Source: Bacteroidota bacterium
GTDB lineage: Bacteria; Bacteroidota; Bacteroidia; Bacteroidales; Lentimicrobiaceae
DNA: 64,000 nt
Assembly: GCA_009773515.1 (NCBI GenBank)
Contig: WSXX01000004.1
Location: 1-64,000, forward strand
Reading direction: 5' to 3'
Below the pieces are notes generated by a model. That model saw only the letters and a program-made list of their open reading frames with translations. It ran no database searches and had not been told where the DNA came from. Positions within the stretch are counted from its first letter, which is position 1. Each line of letters begins with the position of its first letter. The translations under genes and the position numbers were made by a program. This document shows, one piece after another, positions 36,499 to 45,753 of the stretch.

Positions 36499-39400
36499 AT
36501 GAAATCAGATGTTTACAGTTTACTAAAGCTGAACACCCGCGCAAAAAAGGCAATCCTCATGGCAGGACTGTTTTTTCTTAGTGTTACTTTAACATTAACT
36601 GCTCAGGAGGTGAATAAATTCAGCGGTGTAGTTCAGAGCGAAAGCGGAGAACCTATGCCAGGAGTCAATGTTTTGGAAATTGGTACTTCCAATGGTACTG
36701 TTTCAGAAATTGACGGAACTTTCCGGATAAGTTCAGCCAAAGGAAAAGTGGTTCTTTCCTTTTCTATGGTTGGATTTGAAACTATTGAAAAAGAATTAAA
36801 GCCTGATTCGAAAGAAATTATTGTATTAAAAGAAAGCGTTTTCGGGCTTAGCGAGGTTCTTGTTGTCGGTTATGGCAGTCAGAAAAGATCAAACATTACA
36901 GGTTCTATTGCAAAATTAAGCAACAAAGAGCTGGCTCAACTTCCTACAACAACTGTAAACGAAGCAATACAGGGACGTATTGCCGGTGTAAATGTTACCA
37001 GCACTTCGGGTTCGCCTGGTGCGGGACAGAAAGTAGTTATCCGTGGTGTAGCTACCAACACAAATGTTCAACCTCTTTATGTGGTTGATGGTATGGCAAC
37101 CGGTAATATCGACAATCTGGAACCAAATGATGTTGAATCAGTTACCGTACTTAAAGATGCTGCATCTGCTGCAATTTATGGTGCTGAAGCTGCCAATGGA
37201 GTAATTCTTATCACAACCAAAAGCGGCGCCAAAGGCCCCGGTAAAGTTGAATATACCATGCAGCTTGGTTCTCAAAGTGTAGGCTCATACACCCAGCCAA
37301 TGGATGCTGAGAGTTATGCAACCTGGATTAACGAAGCCAATGTAGGCGTTGAGATTCCAGCCAGTTCCGATATAAATACAAATTGGATGGATGAAACCCT
37401 CAACTCAGCAATGCTGCAGAGGCATCACCTTGCATTTAGTGGTGCAACCGATAAAGGCAATTATTATGTTTCCGGCTCATATACCAGTCAGAACGGAGTA
37501 ATTGGTGGTGATAAATCGCATTTTGAGCGTTTCTCTATGCGTGCCAACGTTACCCAGCAGGTTAAGCCATGGGTAAAAGTAGGAACAAACCTTACTTACA
37601 ACCACAGTCAGAGAAATTCAATTGTTGAAGATGATGAATTTGGTGGCATCGTTGCATCTGCCTTGATGCTTGACCCATTAACTCCTGTCTTTTATAGTGG
37701 CGATCTTCCTGAGTTTGCTCAAACTGCGCTGAATGGCGGCAATACCTTGCTTCGCAATTCAGATGGATTCTATTATGGTTTATCTCCTTATGTGAAAGGT
37801 GAAATTGCCAATCCGCTTGCTATGATTGAGCTTGCAAAAGGCGGCGTGAAAGAAGACAAGTTTATGGGTAATATGTATGTTACACTTGGTGACGAATCCT
37901 GGAAAGGTTTCAAATTTACTACCCGCGCCAGTGCCGACATTAACAACCAGTCGTATCATACCTGGTTCCCGACTTATTGGTTCTCATCTGAAAGGTTAAA
38001 CGCTCAGGCCAATGTCAGAGATAATACCAACGCATGGTTTACCTGGATGTGGGAAAATTATATTTCCTATGACAAGTCATTTGGTAAACATAATGTGAGT
38101 GCAGTTGCAGGTATTTCAGCCAAACAATACACCCACAAGTTTCTAAACACCCAGTCAGGTCCTATGTTTGCCGAAGATGACAACTTTGCACAGCATGGCG
38201 GAGTAGAAATTGATGGTAAAGTCAGTGGCAACCTGCTCGATACCCGCACATCATCCTATTTTGGTCGTGCTTCTTATGAATATGACAGCAAATACCTTCT
38301 GAGCGCAATCATTCGTCGCGATGGTACTTCTTTGTTGCATCCTGACCAGAGATGGGGAAATTTCCCTTCAGTTTCTGCAGGATGGATTGTTTCACGCGAA
38401 GATTTCTGGAGTATTGCAATGGTTGACTTCTTCAAAGTCAGAGCATCATGGGGAACCAACGGAAACCTTTCCGGTTTGGGTCCTGACCAGTTCCGCTCAC
38501 TTATTACTGCTTCCGGAATTCAATATCCTATGCCAGGCGGCGGTTTTTATACCGGTGCTGAGCCTGAACTACTTGCCAATCCTGAACTTACCTGGGCAAC
38601 CAGCGAACAGATGGATTTAGGAATTGATTTGCAAATGTTTGGTTCCAAACTTACCGTTGGAATGGATTATTTCAATAAAGTTACCCGCGATCTTCTTGTG
38701 CCGGGTACTCCTCCTTCTTCTGTTGGAAATAAAGCTCCTTTTGTTAATGCCGGTGATGTTACCAATAAAGGTTTTGAACTTGAACTTGGATACAGAAACT
38801 ACGGCAAAAAGCTTACTTATGATATTAGCTCCAACTTCACATGGATGAGCAATGAGGTTACCTTCCTCAATCCTTTGCTCGACAGGGTTAGCGGTACATC
38901 AGTAGGAACCGGCTGGACAGCAACTTATCTTGAGCTGAACAACCCGGTGTGGTTCTTCCGTGGATACGAAACCGATGGTATTTTCCAGAATCAGGCTGAA
39001 ATTGATGCTTATAAAGAAGCCAATGGCGGACTGGCCGGTTACAATCCGGTTCCGGGCGATCCTATCGTTGTCAACACAAATGGCGACAACCTTATCAACA
39101 ACGAAGACCAGACCAATATCGGAAGTCCTCATCCAACATTTATGTGGGGTGCAAATTTCAGCCTGGGTTATGCAGGATTTGATTTCAGAATGTTCCTTCA
39201 GGGCGTTCACGGACAGGATGTTTTATTGGGTTGGAACCGTTACGACCGTTCTACTTCTAACCGTCCACAGTTCTTCTTTGATGAAAGATGGACCGGCGAA
39301 GGCAGCACAAACGAAAGGCCAAGAGCTGAACAGTCTAGCCCATATATTTACAACAGCGACCTGATGATTTTCAAAGGTTCGTATGTAAGAATCAGGCAGA

Positions 39401-39612
39401 TACAATTGGGTTATACCATTCCTAAAAGTGTGATGAAGAATAAAGTACAGAATCTGAGAATGTACGTATCATTCGACGATTACTTCACATTCACCAACTA
39501 TCCAGGAATGGATCCGGTAACAGGTACAGGTGATGATAATTCACAAGGAATCGACCGTGGTTTTTACCCGACACCTCGTAAGGTTCTCTTCGGAATTTCA
39601 TGTTCATTGTAA
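36499..39612 (+). CDS. SusC/RagA-family TonB-linked outer-membrane receptor
   Basis: The protein is 1037 residues from the ATG at 36499, which lies downstream of the promoter; an ATG at 36427 would sit inside the promoter. A signal peptide ends near LTAQ. A CarboxypepD_reg domain (FSGVVQSESGEPMPGVNV, GTSNGTVSEIDGTFRI) is followed by a TonB-box-like EVLVVGYGSQKRSNITGSI, the plug (TVNEAIQGRIAGVNVT, VVIRGVAT, YVVDGM, AASAAIYGAEAANGVILITTK) and a long beta barrel ending in RKVLFGISCSL. It imports oligosaccharides with the following SusD. Substrate inferred from the divergent operon: cello-oligosaccharides or other beta-glucans. Confidence 0.95.
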   Translation: MKSDVYSLLKLNTRAKKAILMAGLFFLSVTLTLTAQEVNKFSGVVQSESGEPMPGVNVLEIGTSNGTVSEIDGTFRISSAKGKVVLSFSMVGFETIEKELKPDSKEIIVLKESVFGLSEVLVVGYGSQKRSNITGSIAKLSNKELAQLPTTTVNEAIQGRIAGVNVTSTSGSPGAGQKVVIRGVATNTNVQPLYVVDGMATGNIDNLEPNDVESVTVLKDAASAAIYGAEAANGVILITTKSGAKGPGKVEYTMQLGSQSVGSYTQPMDAESYATWINEANVGVEIPASSDINTNWMDETLNSAMLQRHHLAFSGATDKGNYYVSGSYTSQNGVIGGDKSHFERFSMRANVTQQVKPWVKVGTNLTYNHSQRNSIVEDDEFGGIVASALMLDPLTPVFYSGDLPEFAQTALNGGNTLLRNSDGFYYGLSPYVKGEIANPLAMIELAKGGVKEDKFMGNMYVTLGDESWKGFKFTTRASADINNQSYHTWFPTYWFSSERLNAQANVRDNTNAWFTWMWENYISYDKSFGKHNVSAVAGISAKQYTHKFLNTQSGPMFAEDDNFAQHGGVEIDGKVSGNLLDTRTSSYFGRASYEYDSKYLLSAIIRRDGTSLLHPDQRWGNFPSVSAGWIVSREDFWSIAMVDFFKVRASWGTNGNLSGLGPDQFRSLITASGIQYPMPGGGFYTGAEPELLANPELTWATSEQMDLGIDLQMFGSKLTVGMDYFNKVTRDLLVPGTPPSSVGNKAPFVNAGDVTNKGFELELGYRNYGKKLTYDISSNFTWMSNEVTFLNPLLDRVSGTSVGTGWTATYLELNNPVWFFRGYETDGIFQNQAEIDAYKEANGGLAGYNPVPGDPIVVNTNGDNLINNEDQTNIGSPHPTFMWGANFSLGYAGFDFRMFLQGVHGQDVLLGWNRYDRSTSNRPQFFFDERWTGEGSTNERPRAEQSSPYIYNSDLMIFKGSYVRIRQIQLGYTIPKSVMKNKVQNLRMYVSFDDYFTFTNYPGMDPVTGTGDDNSQGIDRGFYPTPRKVLFGISCSL

Positions 39613-39663
39613 TGGTGATCGGTACGTTTAACAAACATTTAAGTGTCAACACTAAAAAGATAT

Positions 39664-41181
39664 ATGATGAAAAATCGAGTTAAAATTTTATTCACCCTGG
39701 CCATGATAACGCTGTTTTCGGGTTGCCAGAAAGATTTCCTGGAAGTTGATCCCATTGGAAAAATGTCTGTGGAATTATTCTACAAAACCGATGAGGATGC
39801 AACCAAAGCGATAATGGCCACTTACGACATTCTTCAGTGGATGAATGCCCGCGACTGGAACAGTGCTTACCTGGTGAAAACTTTCCCTTCTGATGAATCA
39901 AATGTTGGTGGCGGTGATGCCGGAGACCAGCCCCCTTATCAGGAACTCGGTGGGTTTACCTACGGACCAAGCAATGCGCCGATAACTGCTGTATGGCAAT
40001 CAAATTACTACGGAATCTACCGCGCCAATCTGGTCATAAACAATGTATTGCCCGAAACAGATCTGCGCAAACAGATTATTGCTGAAGCAAAATTCCTGCG
40101 TGCTTATTATTACTTCGAAATTGCCTCAATGTTTGGCAAAGGACCACTGATTCTTACTGAACTTGCGCCCAGTGAGTACAGCCAGCCTTTTGTTGAAGCT
40201 GATGCCATTTACGAACAGGTATTCACTGACCTGACAGAGGCCATTGCCGGACTTCCTTTGAAAAGTCAATATGCTTCAAATGATGTATTCAGGGCATCAA
40301 AAGGTGCTGCACAGGCTCTTCTTGGAAAAGCATATCTGTACGCCAAAAAGTATACGGAATCTGCTGCCGCTTTTGAAACAGTAATTCTTTCAACCGAGTA
40401 TGATCTTCAGGCTGATTATTCTTCATTATTCCTGAAAGAATCAGAATTTGGTATCGAATCACTTTTTGAAGTTTCATGGGTAACCACCCGCGGATATGAC
40501 TGGGGTACTTTCCAATGGGGAGGCAACAGAGCTATGGAAAACAACATTACATGGCAGCTTACAGGTCCTCGCGGCGATTACTTCCAGCCAGGTACAACTG
40601 GTTTGATTGGTGGTTGGGGTTTCAATTACCCGAAACAGCGCCTTTATGATGCATTTGTTGCTGCCGGCGACGATGTAAGAAAATCTGCTTCCGTGCTTTC
40701 GCTTGCAGATCTGAGAGCACTTGGCGGAGACTGGACCAATGAAAGTTCATGGGGATGGGACGGCTGTATCCGCGTAAAATATGGAACCAGAATGGACGAA
40801 ACCAATGGTGATGCCGGAGCTGTTGCTGAATTGAATTATGGCACCAACCTTCGCCTCATCCGCTTTGCCGATGTTCTGCTTATGGCTGCCGAGGCAAATC
40901 ATATGGCCGGCGAAGATGGTAAAGCAACCATTTACCTGAATAGGGTAAGGCAACGTGCTGGTCTTCCTCCTTTCTCAGGCGACATTATGACCGCCATAAA
41001 AAAAGAACGCGAACTCGAACTTTGTTTTGAAGGTGTTCGTTTCCTCGATCTCGTGCGCTGGGGCGATGCTCCTGCCGCTTTGGGTTCGTTGGGTTTCACT
41101 GCCGGAAAACATGAAGTATTCCCTATTCCACAGGATGAAATGAGGAATAATTCCAAAGCAACTCAAAACAATAATTATTAG
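39664..41181 (+). CDS. SusD/RagB-family nutrient-binding outer-membrane lipoprotein
   Basis: The protein is 505 residues from the ATG at 39664 (a second ATG follows at 39667; a GTG at 39643 is less likely). The lipobox LFSGC places a lipidated Cys near residue 21. SusD motifs: QKDFLEVDPIGKMS, an AEAKFLRAYYYFEI helix in the TPR-like core, GAAQALLGKAYLYAKKYTESAAAFETVI, and the C-terminal LIRFADVLLMAAEANH, YLNRVRQRAGLPP, and ERELELCFEGVRFLDLVRWG. It lids the SusC barrel and captures glycan at the surface. It follows susC by 51 bp. Confidence 0.95.
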   Translation: MMKNRVKILFTLAMITLFSGCQKDFLEVDPIGKMSVELFYKTDEDATKAIMATYDILQWMNARDWNSAYLVKTFPSDESNVGGGDAGDQPPYQELGGFTYGPSNAPITAVWQSNYYGIYRANLVINNVLPETDLRKQIIAEAKFLRAYYYFEIASMFGKGPLILTELAPSEYSQPFVEADAIYEQVFTDLTEAIAGLPLKSQYASNDVFRASKGAAQALLGKAYLYAKKYTESAAAFETVILSTEYDLQADYSSLFLKESEFGIESLFEVSWVTTRGYDWGTFQWGGNRAMENNITWQLTGPRGDYFQPGTTGLIGGWGFNYPKQRLYDAFVAAGDDVRKSASVLSLADLRALGGDWTNESSWGWDGCIRVKYGTRMDETNGDAGAVAELNYGTNLRLIRFADVLLMAAEANHMAGEDGKATIYLNRVRQRAGLPPFSGDIMTAIKKERELELCFEGVRFLDLVRWGDAPAALGSLGFTAGKHEVFPIPQDEMRNNSKATQNNNY

Positions 41182-41196
41182 AATACTTTAAAATTT

Positions 41197-41229
41197 AATT
41201 GAGCGGTTTGCATTAAACCGCTCAATTTT
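41197..41229 (+). terminator. Strong rho-independent terminator of susCD
   Basis: AATTGAGCGGTTT (41197-41209) and AAACCGCTCAATT (41215-41227) form a perfect 13-bp stem with a 5-base loop, running into a T-tract. A second hairpin with a bulge (AAAGCCGGGG against CCCCGCTTT, 41263-41293, followed by CTTTTT) may be a backup. Confidence 0.95.
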
Positions 41230-41403
41230 TGGACACCTTTACTGTTGGTTGGTTGGTGTAAGAAAGCCGGGGTCGCTCATAGTGCCCCGCTTTCTTTTTA
41301 TGTAATTATGCCTGCGCTGATTCTCTGGCCTTTTCAAAGCAACTTTCCCCCGTTTGCTATGTTATAGTAGCAGTTTTTATTATAACTGAGATTTAGCTGC
41401 TCC

Positions 41404-43179
41404 ATGACTGACGAAACACTCAAACGAAAAATTACCCTTCCCGGATTGCGCCGGCTTTTTAAGCTTTACCGTTTTATTAAACCTTACCGCTGGGAGTATA
41501 GCCTGGGTTTGCTGTTTTTGCTGGGATCAAGTGGGGCAAGCCTGATATTTCCCAAATTGCTAGGCGAACTGGTTGATTATGGTAACCAGGGTAAACTCGG
41601 CGATGAAATTAACCGCATTGCTTTTATTCTGATTGGAGTATTGATTGCGCAGTCAACTTTTTCTTATTTCCGGATTTTTCTTTTTGTGCGGGTGGCCGAA
41701 AAAACACTTGCCGACTTGAGAGAACATACTTTCAATCACCTCATCCGCCTGCCAATGAAATTTTTTCAGCACCGAAGGGTTGGTGAACTGAACAGCAGAA
41801 TTTCATCAGACATTACCTTGCTTCAGGATGCACTTACCAGCACACTGGCCGAGTTTATCCGGCAGATTATCATCATCGTTGGCGGTGTTACGCTGATGCT
41901 GATGACCTCCATGAAACTTACCCTTTTTATGCTTGCCATTCTTCCGGTGATTATGATTCTGGTGGGAGTTTTCGGGCGATATATCCGGAGTTTGAGCAAA
42001 AAGGCTCAGTCGCAGGTAGCTGACTCAAATACAATTGTGGAGGAAACACTTCAGGGGATTCAAAGCGTTAAGGCTTTTACCAACGAATTTTTTGAAATGG
42101 GCCGTTATCGTTCCAAAACAAAAGACATTGCCCTTACAGGAATCAAAAACGGACGCTTGAGGGGATTGTTTTCTTCGTTTGTTATTCTCGGGATTTTTGG
42201 AACTATGGTTGCAGTGATCTGGAAAGGTTCTGCACTGCTTGGCTCCGGAGAAATTGCAACCGGCGAATTGTTCTCTTTTGTCATTTACACCGTGTTTATC
42301 GGCGGCACAATCGGCGGTATGGCCGATGTATTTGCCCGTGTGCAGAAGTTCATTGGTGCAACCGAAGATCTCCTCGAAATATTCAATGAAGTACCCGAAC
42401 CGGTTGAAGATATTGCCGGATCAGAATCCAGTCAGATGTTGAAGGGTGGTATCCGTTTCGATCATCTCAGCTTCAGTTACCCATCGCGGCCTGATGCACA
42501 GGTTTTGAACGACATTGATATTGAAATCAAGCCTGATACCCTGATTGCACTTGTTGGGCCGAGCGGAGCCGGAAAATCGACCATTGTAGCTATGCTGCTC
42601 CGGCTTTATGAGCCAACTTCAGGACGAATTCTGTTTGACGATACCGATAATCGATCCATTCCTCTATCGGTTCTGCGAAGCCAGATGGCCATTGTTCCTC
42701 AGGATATATTTCTTTTTGGAGGAACCATCCGCGAAAATATTGCTTATGGAAAAACCAGCGCTTCAGATGCCATGATTGAGGAAGCAGCACGACAAGCCAA
42801 CGCATGGGAATTTATAAGCAAGTTTCCTGAAGGATTAGACACGCTGGTTGGTGAAAGGGGTACTCAACTCTCTGGGGGGCAGCGGCAGCGGGTAGCCATT
42901 GCCAGGGCAGTGCTGAAAAATCCGAAAATTCTGATTCTTGATGAAGCCACCTCCTCACTCGATTCCGAAAGTGAACGCCTGGTGCAGGATGCACTTGAAA
43001 AACTGATGAAGGGCCGAACCTCAATCGTAATTGCACACAGGCTTTCAACCATCAGGCAGGCAGATATGATTCTGGTGCTTGATCATGGATGTATCGTGGA
43101 AAAAGGCACACATGAGGAACTGCTGAAATCAGAAAACGGATTGTACAGAAGTTTGAGCGAATTGCAGTTTGGGGTGTGA
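41404..43179 (+). CDS. ABC exporter half-transporter (permease-ATPase fusion)
   Basis: The protein is 591 residues. An N-terminal six-helix type IV exporter domain (about 25-310; VGELNSRISSDITLLQDAL is a typical intracellular-loop motif) is fused to an ATPase (about 345-591) with Walker A GPSGAGKST, Q-loop IVPQDIFLF, signature [14 protein letters not shown], Walker B ILILDEATSSLD and H-loop IAHRLST. It works as a dimer and pumps lipids, drugs or peptides outward (MsbA/BmrA-like). It stands alone between the sus terminator and a repeat-filled gap, so substrate is unknown. Confidence 0.92.
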   Translation: MTDETLKRKITLPGLRRLFKLYRFIKPYRWEYSLGLLFLLGSSGASLIFPKLLGELVDYGNQGKLGDEINRIAFILIGVLIAQSTFSYFRIFLFVRVAEKTLADLREHTFNHLIRLPMKFFQHRRVGELNSRISSDITLLQDALTSTLAEFIRQIIIIVGGVTLMLMTSMKLTLFMLAILPVIMILVGVFGRYIRSLSKKAQSQVADSNTIVEETLQGIQSVKAFTNEFFEMGRYRSKTKDIALTGIKNGRLRGLFSSFVILGIFGTMVAVIWKGSALLGSGEIATGELFSFVIYTVFIGGTIGGMADVFARVQKFIGATEDLLEIFNEVPEPVEDIAGSESSQMLKGGIRFDHLSFSYPSRPDAQVLNDIDIEIKPDTLIALVGPSGAGKSTIVAMLLRLYEPTSGRILFDDTDNRSIPLSVLRSQMAIVPQDIFLFGGTIRENIAYGKTSASDAMIEEAARQANAWEFISKFPEGLDTLVGERGTQLSGGQRQRVAIARAVLKNPKILILDEATSSLDSESERLVQDALEKLMKGRTSIVIAHRLSTIRQADMILVLDHGCIVEKGTHEELLKSENGLYRSLSELQFGV

Positions 43180-43250
43180 GAGCAGTTTATAATACAGGAG
43201 ACATTGGGCGCTCTGCATTTTGTATTAAATATTCCGAAAGGCTGAAAAAA

Positions 43251-43451
43251 AAGACCTGACAAGTAAAAAAGCCAGTCCGCCTTGGGCGGAAAAACTTGTC
43301 AAGGTATTCCTAAATCTAAAATCCGAACCGAAGCGAAGCGCAGCTCACCGAAGGTAAATCCTAAATTAGATTTTCCGCCATCAAAAATCCAATATTATAG
43401 CCATATATTATACAAGAAGACCTGACAAGTTTAAAGAAAACTTGTTAGGTC
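43251..43451. repeat. Cluster of inverted intergenic repeats
   Basis: This fills most of the 316-bp gap between the ABC exporter and the carboxylase gene. GACCTGACAAGT (43253-43264) pairs imperfectly with ACTTGTCAAGGT (43294-43305) and encloses the palindrome TCCGCC-TTG-GGCGGA (43276-43290). A second copy has GACCTGACAAGT at 43419-43430 and ACTTGTTAGGTC at 43440-43451. Both copies are followed by TCCTAAAT. AAATCTAAAATCCG (43312) and TAGATTTTCCG (43367) lie between them. I recall GACCTGACA-type palindromes as dispersed repeats in Bacteroidota genomes. Confidence 0.7.
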
Positions 43452-43466
43452 AATCCTAAATCATTT

Positions 43467-43496
43467 GGAAATTAGAAATTAGAAATTGGAAATTCC
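43467..43496. repeat. Short GAAATTA heptad tandem repeat at the 3' end of the carboxyltransferase gene
   Basis: About four degenerate units of GAAATTA/GAAATTG directly abut the stop codon of the minus-strand gene. The same unit recurs at 45116-45166 on the other side of this gene. Confidence 0.7.
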
Positions 43497-45034
43497 TACA
43501 GCGGGATATTCCCATGCTTCCTCGGTGGATTACTCTTCCGTTTATTCCCGCACATTTCCAATGCCTGAATAAGTTTGCGGCGGGTATGTTTCGGATAAAT
43601 TATCTCGTCAATATATCCCTGCTCAGCAGCTTTATAAGGACTGGCAAATACTTCGCGATACTCTTTCACCGCCTGAGCTTTGTCTTCATCGGTGAGTTTG
43701 TCGCGGAAAATGATGTTTACTGCACCTTCGGCACCCATCACAGCGATTTCGGCAGTTGGCCAGGCATAATTCACATCAGCGCCAATGTGTTTGCTCGACA
43801 TCACATCATAAGCTCCGCCATATGCTTTGCGGGTAATAACAGTTATTTTGGCTACAGTAGCTTCGGCAAAAGCATAAAGTAACTTTGCGCCATGCTTGAT
43901 AATGCCGCCATACTCCTGAGCAGTTCCCGGAAGGAATCCCGGAACATCCACGAAAGTGATGAGGGGAATATTAAATGCATCGCAAAAACGGACAAAACGA
44001 GCAGCTTTAACCGAGCTGTTTATGTCGAGAACACCAGCTAAAAATGCCGGCTGATTGGCAACAATACCAACTGGTTTTCCATTCAATCGGCCGAACCCGG
44101 TAATCATGTTCATGGCATAGTGCGGCATGATCTGCATAAAGTTACCGTCGTCAACCACGCTGTGGATGATTTCGGTCATGTCGTAAGGTTTATTGGGGTC
44201 AAAAGGCACTATCTCCTGCAGCTTTTCATCTTCGCGGTTGGGGTCATCGGTTGATTTGATGGTTGGCGGCTCTTCCATGTTGTTTGAAGGCAGAAAACTC
44301 ATCAGTTCGCGAATCATCATCATTGCCTGTTCATCATCATCTGCAATCAAATGCGCCACGCCGCTTTTGGCATTGTGGGTCATCGCACCGCCAAGCTCTT
44401 CTTTGGTAACTTCTTCGTGGGTTACAGTTTTGATTACATCCGGACCGGTAACAAACATGTAACTGGTGTCTTTGGTCATCAGAATGAAATCAGTAATGGC
44501 TGGTGAGTAAACCGCGCCACCCGCACAAGCCCCAAGAATAGCTGAAATTTGCGGGATTACTCCGCTGCTCATCACGTTGCGATAAAAAATATCGGCATAT
44601 CCGGCAAGGCTCTCCACACCTTCCTGAATACGTGCTCCACCAGAGTCGTTAAGACCAATAACAGGAGCTCCCATTTTAAGGGCAAGATCCATTATTTTTA
44701 TAACCTTATCGGCATTGGCGCGGCTGAGGGTTCCACCAAACACGGTAAAATCCTGAGCAAAAACGTAAACCAGACGGCCATCAATTTTGCCGTGTCCACT
44801 TACAACTCCATCACCTGAGATGAGGTTTTTCTCCATGTCGAAGTCGCGTGCACGATGCACAACAAAGCGGTCAAATTCAACAAAAGTCCCCGGGTCGAGG
44901 AGCATTTCTATACGTTCGCGTGCAGTTTTTCTGCCTGCTTTGTGCAGTTTGTCAATACGCTCCTGTCCGCCGCCAAGCTCAGCCCGGTGGTTGCGTTCTT
45001 CAAGATTGCGGTAAATTTCATCAAGATCTAACAT
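43496..45034 (-). CDS. Acyl-CoA carboxylase carboxyltransferase subunit (propionyl-CoA type)
   Basis: The protein is 512 residues, the normal length of PccB/MmdA. Carboxyltransferase motifs include GKLTARERI-like [64 protein letters not shown] and [17 protein letters not shown]. The crotonase-like fold transfers carboxyl between biotin and propionyl-CoA or acetyl-CoA. With the biotin carrier and biotin carboxylase genes just upstream it should form a propionyl-CoA/acetyl-CoA carboxylase. A Na+-pumping methylmalonyl-CoA decarboxylase is an alternative, but the accompanying ATP-grasp carboxylase and lack of a membrane beta subunit argue for the carboxylase. Confidence 0.92.
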   Translation of the reverse strand: MLDLDEIYRNLEERNHRAELGGGQERIDKLHKAGRKTARERIEMLLDPGTFVEFDRFVVHRARDFDMEKNLISGDGVVSGHGKIDGRLVYVFAQDFTVFGGTLSRANADKVIKIMDLALKMGAPVIGLNDSGGARIQEGVESLAGYADIFYRNVMSSGVIPQISAILGACAGGAVYSPAITDFILMTKDTSYMFVTGPDVIKTVTHEEVTKEELGGAMTHNAKSGVAHLIADDDEQAMMMIRELMSFLPSNNMEEPPTIKSTDDPNREDEKLQEIVPFDPNKPYDMTEIIHSVVDDGNFMQIMPHYAMNMITGFGRLNGKPVGIVANQPAFLAGVLDINSSVKAARFVRFCDAFNIPLITFVDVPGFLPGTAQEYGGIIKHGAKLLYAFAEATVAKITVITRKAYGGAYDVMSSKHIGADVNYAWPTAEIAVMGAEGAVNIIFRDKLTDEDKAQAVKEYREVFASPYKAAEQGYIDEIIYPKHTRRKLIQALEMCGNKRKSNPPRKHGNIPL

Positions 45035-45040
45035 ATTTTT

Positions 45041-45215
45041 GATTTCGGATTTCGGATTTTTGATTTCGGATTTTTTTAGTAAAGTTAAGGTTGAGGTTAA
45101 GGTTAAGGTTAAGGAATTAGGAATTAGGAATTAGAAATTAGAAATTAGGAATTAGAAATTAGAAATCCCCTTGTCTCCCCATCTCCTTGTCTCCTTGTCT
45201 TCACTTGTCCCTTTG
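45041..45215. repeat. Four successive short tandem repeats between two carboxylase genes
   Basis: In the 187-bp spacer: GATTTCG units (45041-45070), GGTTAA hexamers (45083-45113), GAATTAG/GAAATTA heptads (about seven units, 45114-45166), and CTTGTCTCC-type pyrimidine units (45168-45220). No open frame or hairpin of note is present. The spacer interrupts what is otherwise an operon. Confidence 0.8.
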
Positions 45216-45221
45216 TCTTTA

Positions 45222-45743
45222 CTAATCCACTAAAGGCTCCACCACCACCAGCACTTTATTCGCATCAATGGTATCGCCTTCAGCAGCATGAATTGACTTA
45301 ACTATGCCGGCAGCTTTTGCTTTAAATTCGCTTTCCATTTTCATGGCAGAAACAACTATGAGGGTTTGTCCGGCTTCTACCGCTTCGCCCTCTTTAACCG
45401 GTATTCTGACTACTTTTCCGGGCATAGGCGAAATCACAGTATTCCCGCTGTCAGCCGAATCGCCTTTGGAGCGGCTGAGCCTGTAGCGGGTTTGTGCATC
45501 AATTACTTCTACTTCGTAAGAGTTGTGAAAAGAGTTGACAGTGAAATGTCTGGGTGAGGAACTTTCGATCATTTCGATGTTGTATGATTTTCCTTTGTAA
45601 ATCATGGAGTAAATCCCATCACCAACTTTCAGTGCGTCAATCTCATATATTTCGTCATCCACCTGAATGGTAACCAGGTTGCCATCGCGTTTCAGTTCTG
45701 TTACCTGCGCTGTGCGCCCGTCAATATTAATTTCCAAAGCCAT
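45222..45743 (-). CDS. Biotin carboxyl carrier protein
   Basis: The protein is 173 residues. The last about 75 residues are a biotinyl/lipoyl domain (ISPMPGKVVRIPVKEGEAVEAGQTLIVV) with the biotinylation motif SAMKMESEF; the Lys between the two Met is modified. The first about 95 residues are a beta-rich domain like those bridging biotin carboxylase and carrier in propionyl-CoA carboxylases. It carries carboxybiotin from the biotin carboxylase to the carboxyltransferase. It lies 10 bp after the biotin carboxylase gene. Confidence 0.93.
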   Translation of the reverse strand: MALEINIDGRTAQVTELKRDGNLVTIQVDDEIYEIDALKVGDGIYSMIYKGKSYNIEMIESSSPRHFTVNSFHNSYEVEVIDAQTRYRLSRSKGDSADSGNTVISPMPGKVVRIPVKEGEAVEAGQTLIVVSAMKMESEFKAKAAGIVKSIHAAEGDTIDANKVLVVVEPLVD

Positions 45744-45753
45744 AAAACAGTGT

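Noticed and set aside
45041-45215. CRISPR array
   Set aside because: Units are 6-9 bases, directly contiguous and without spacers; no cas genes are present.
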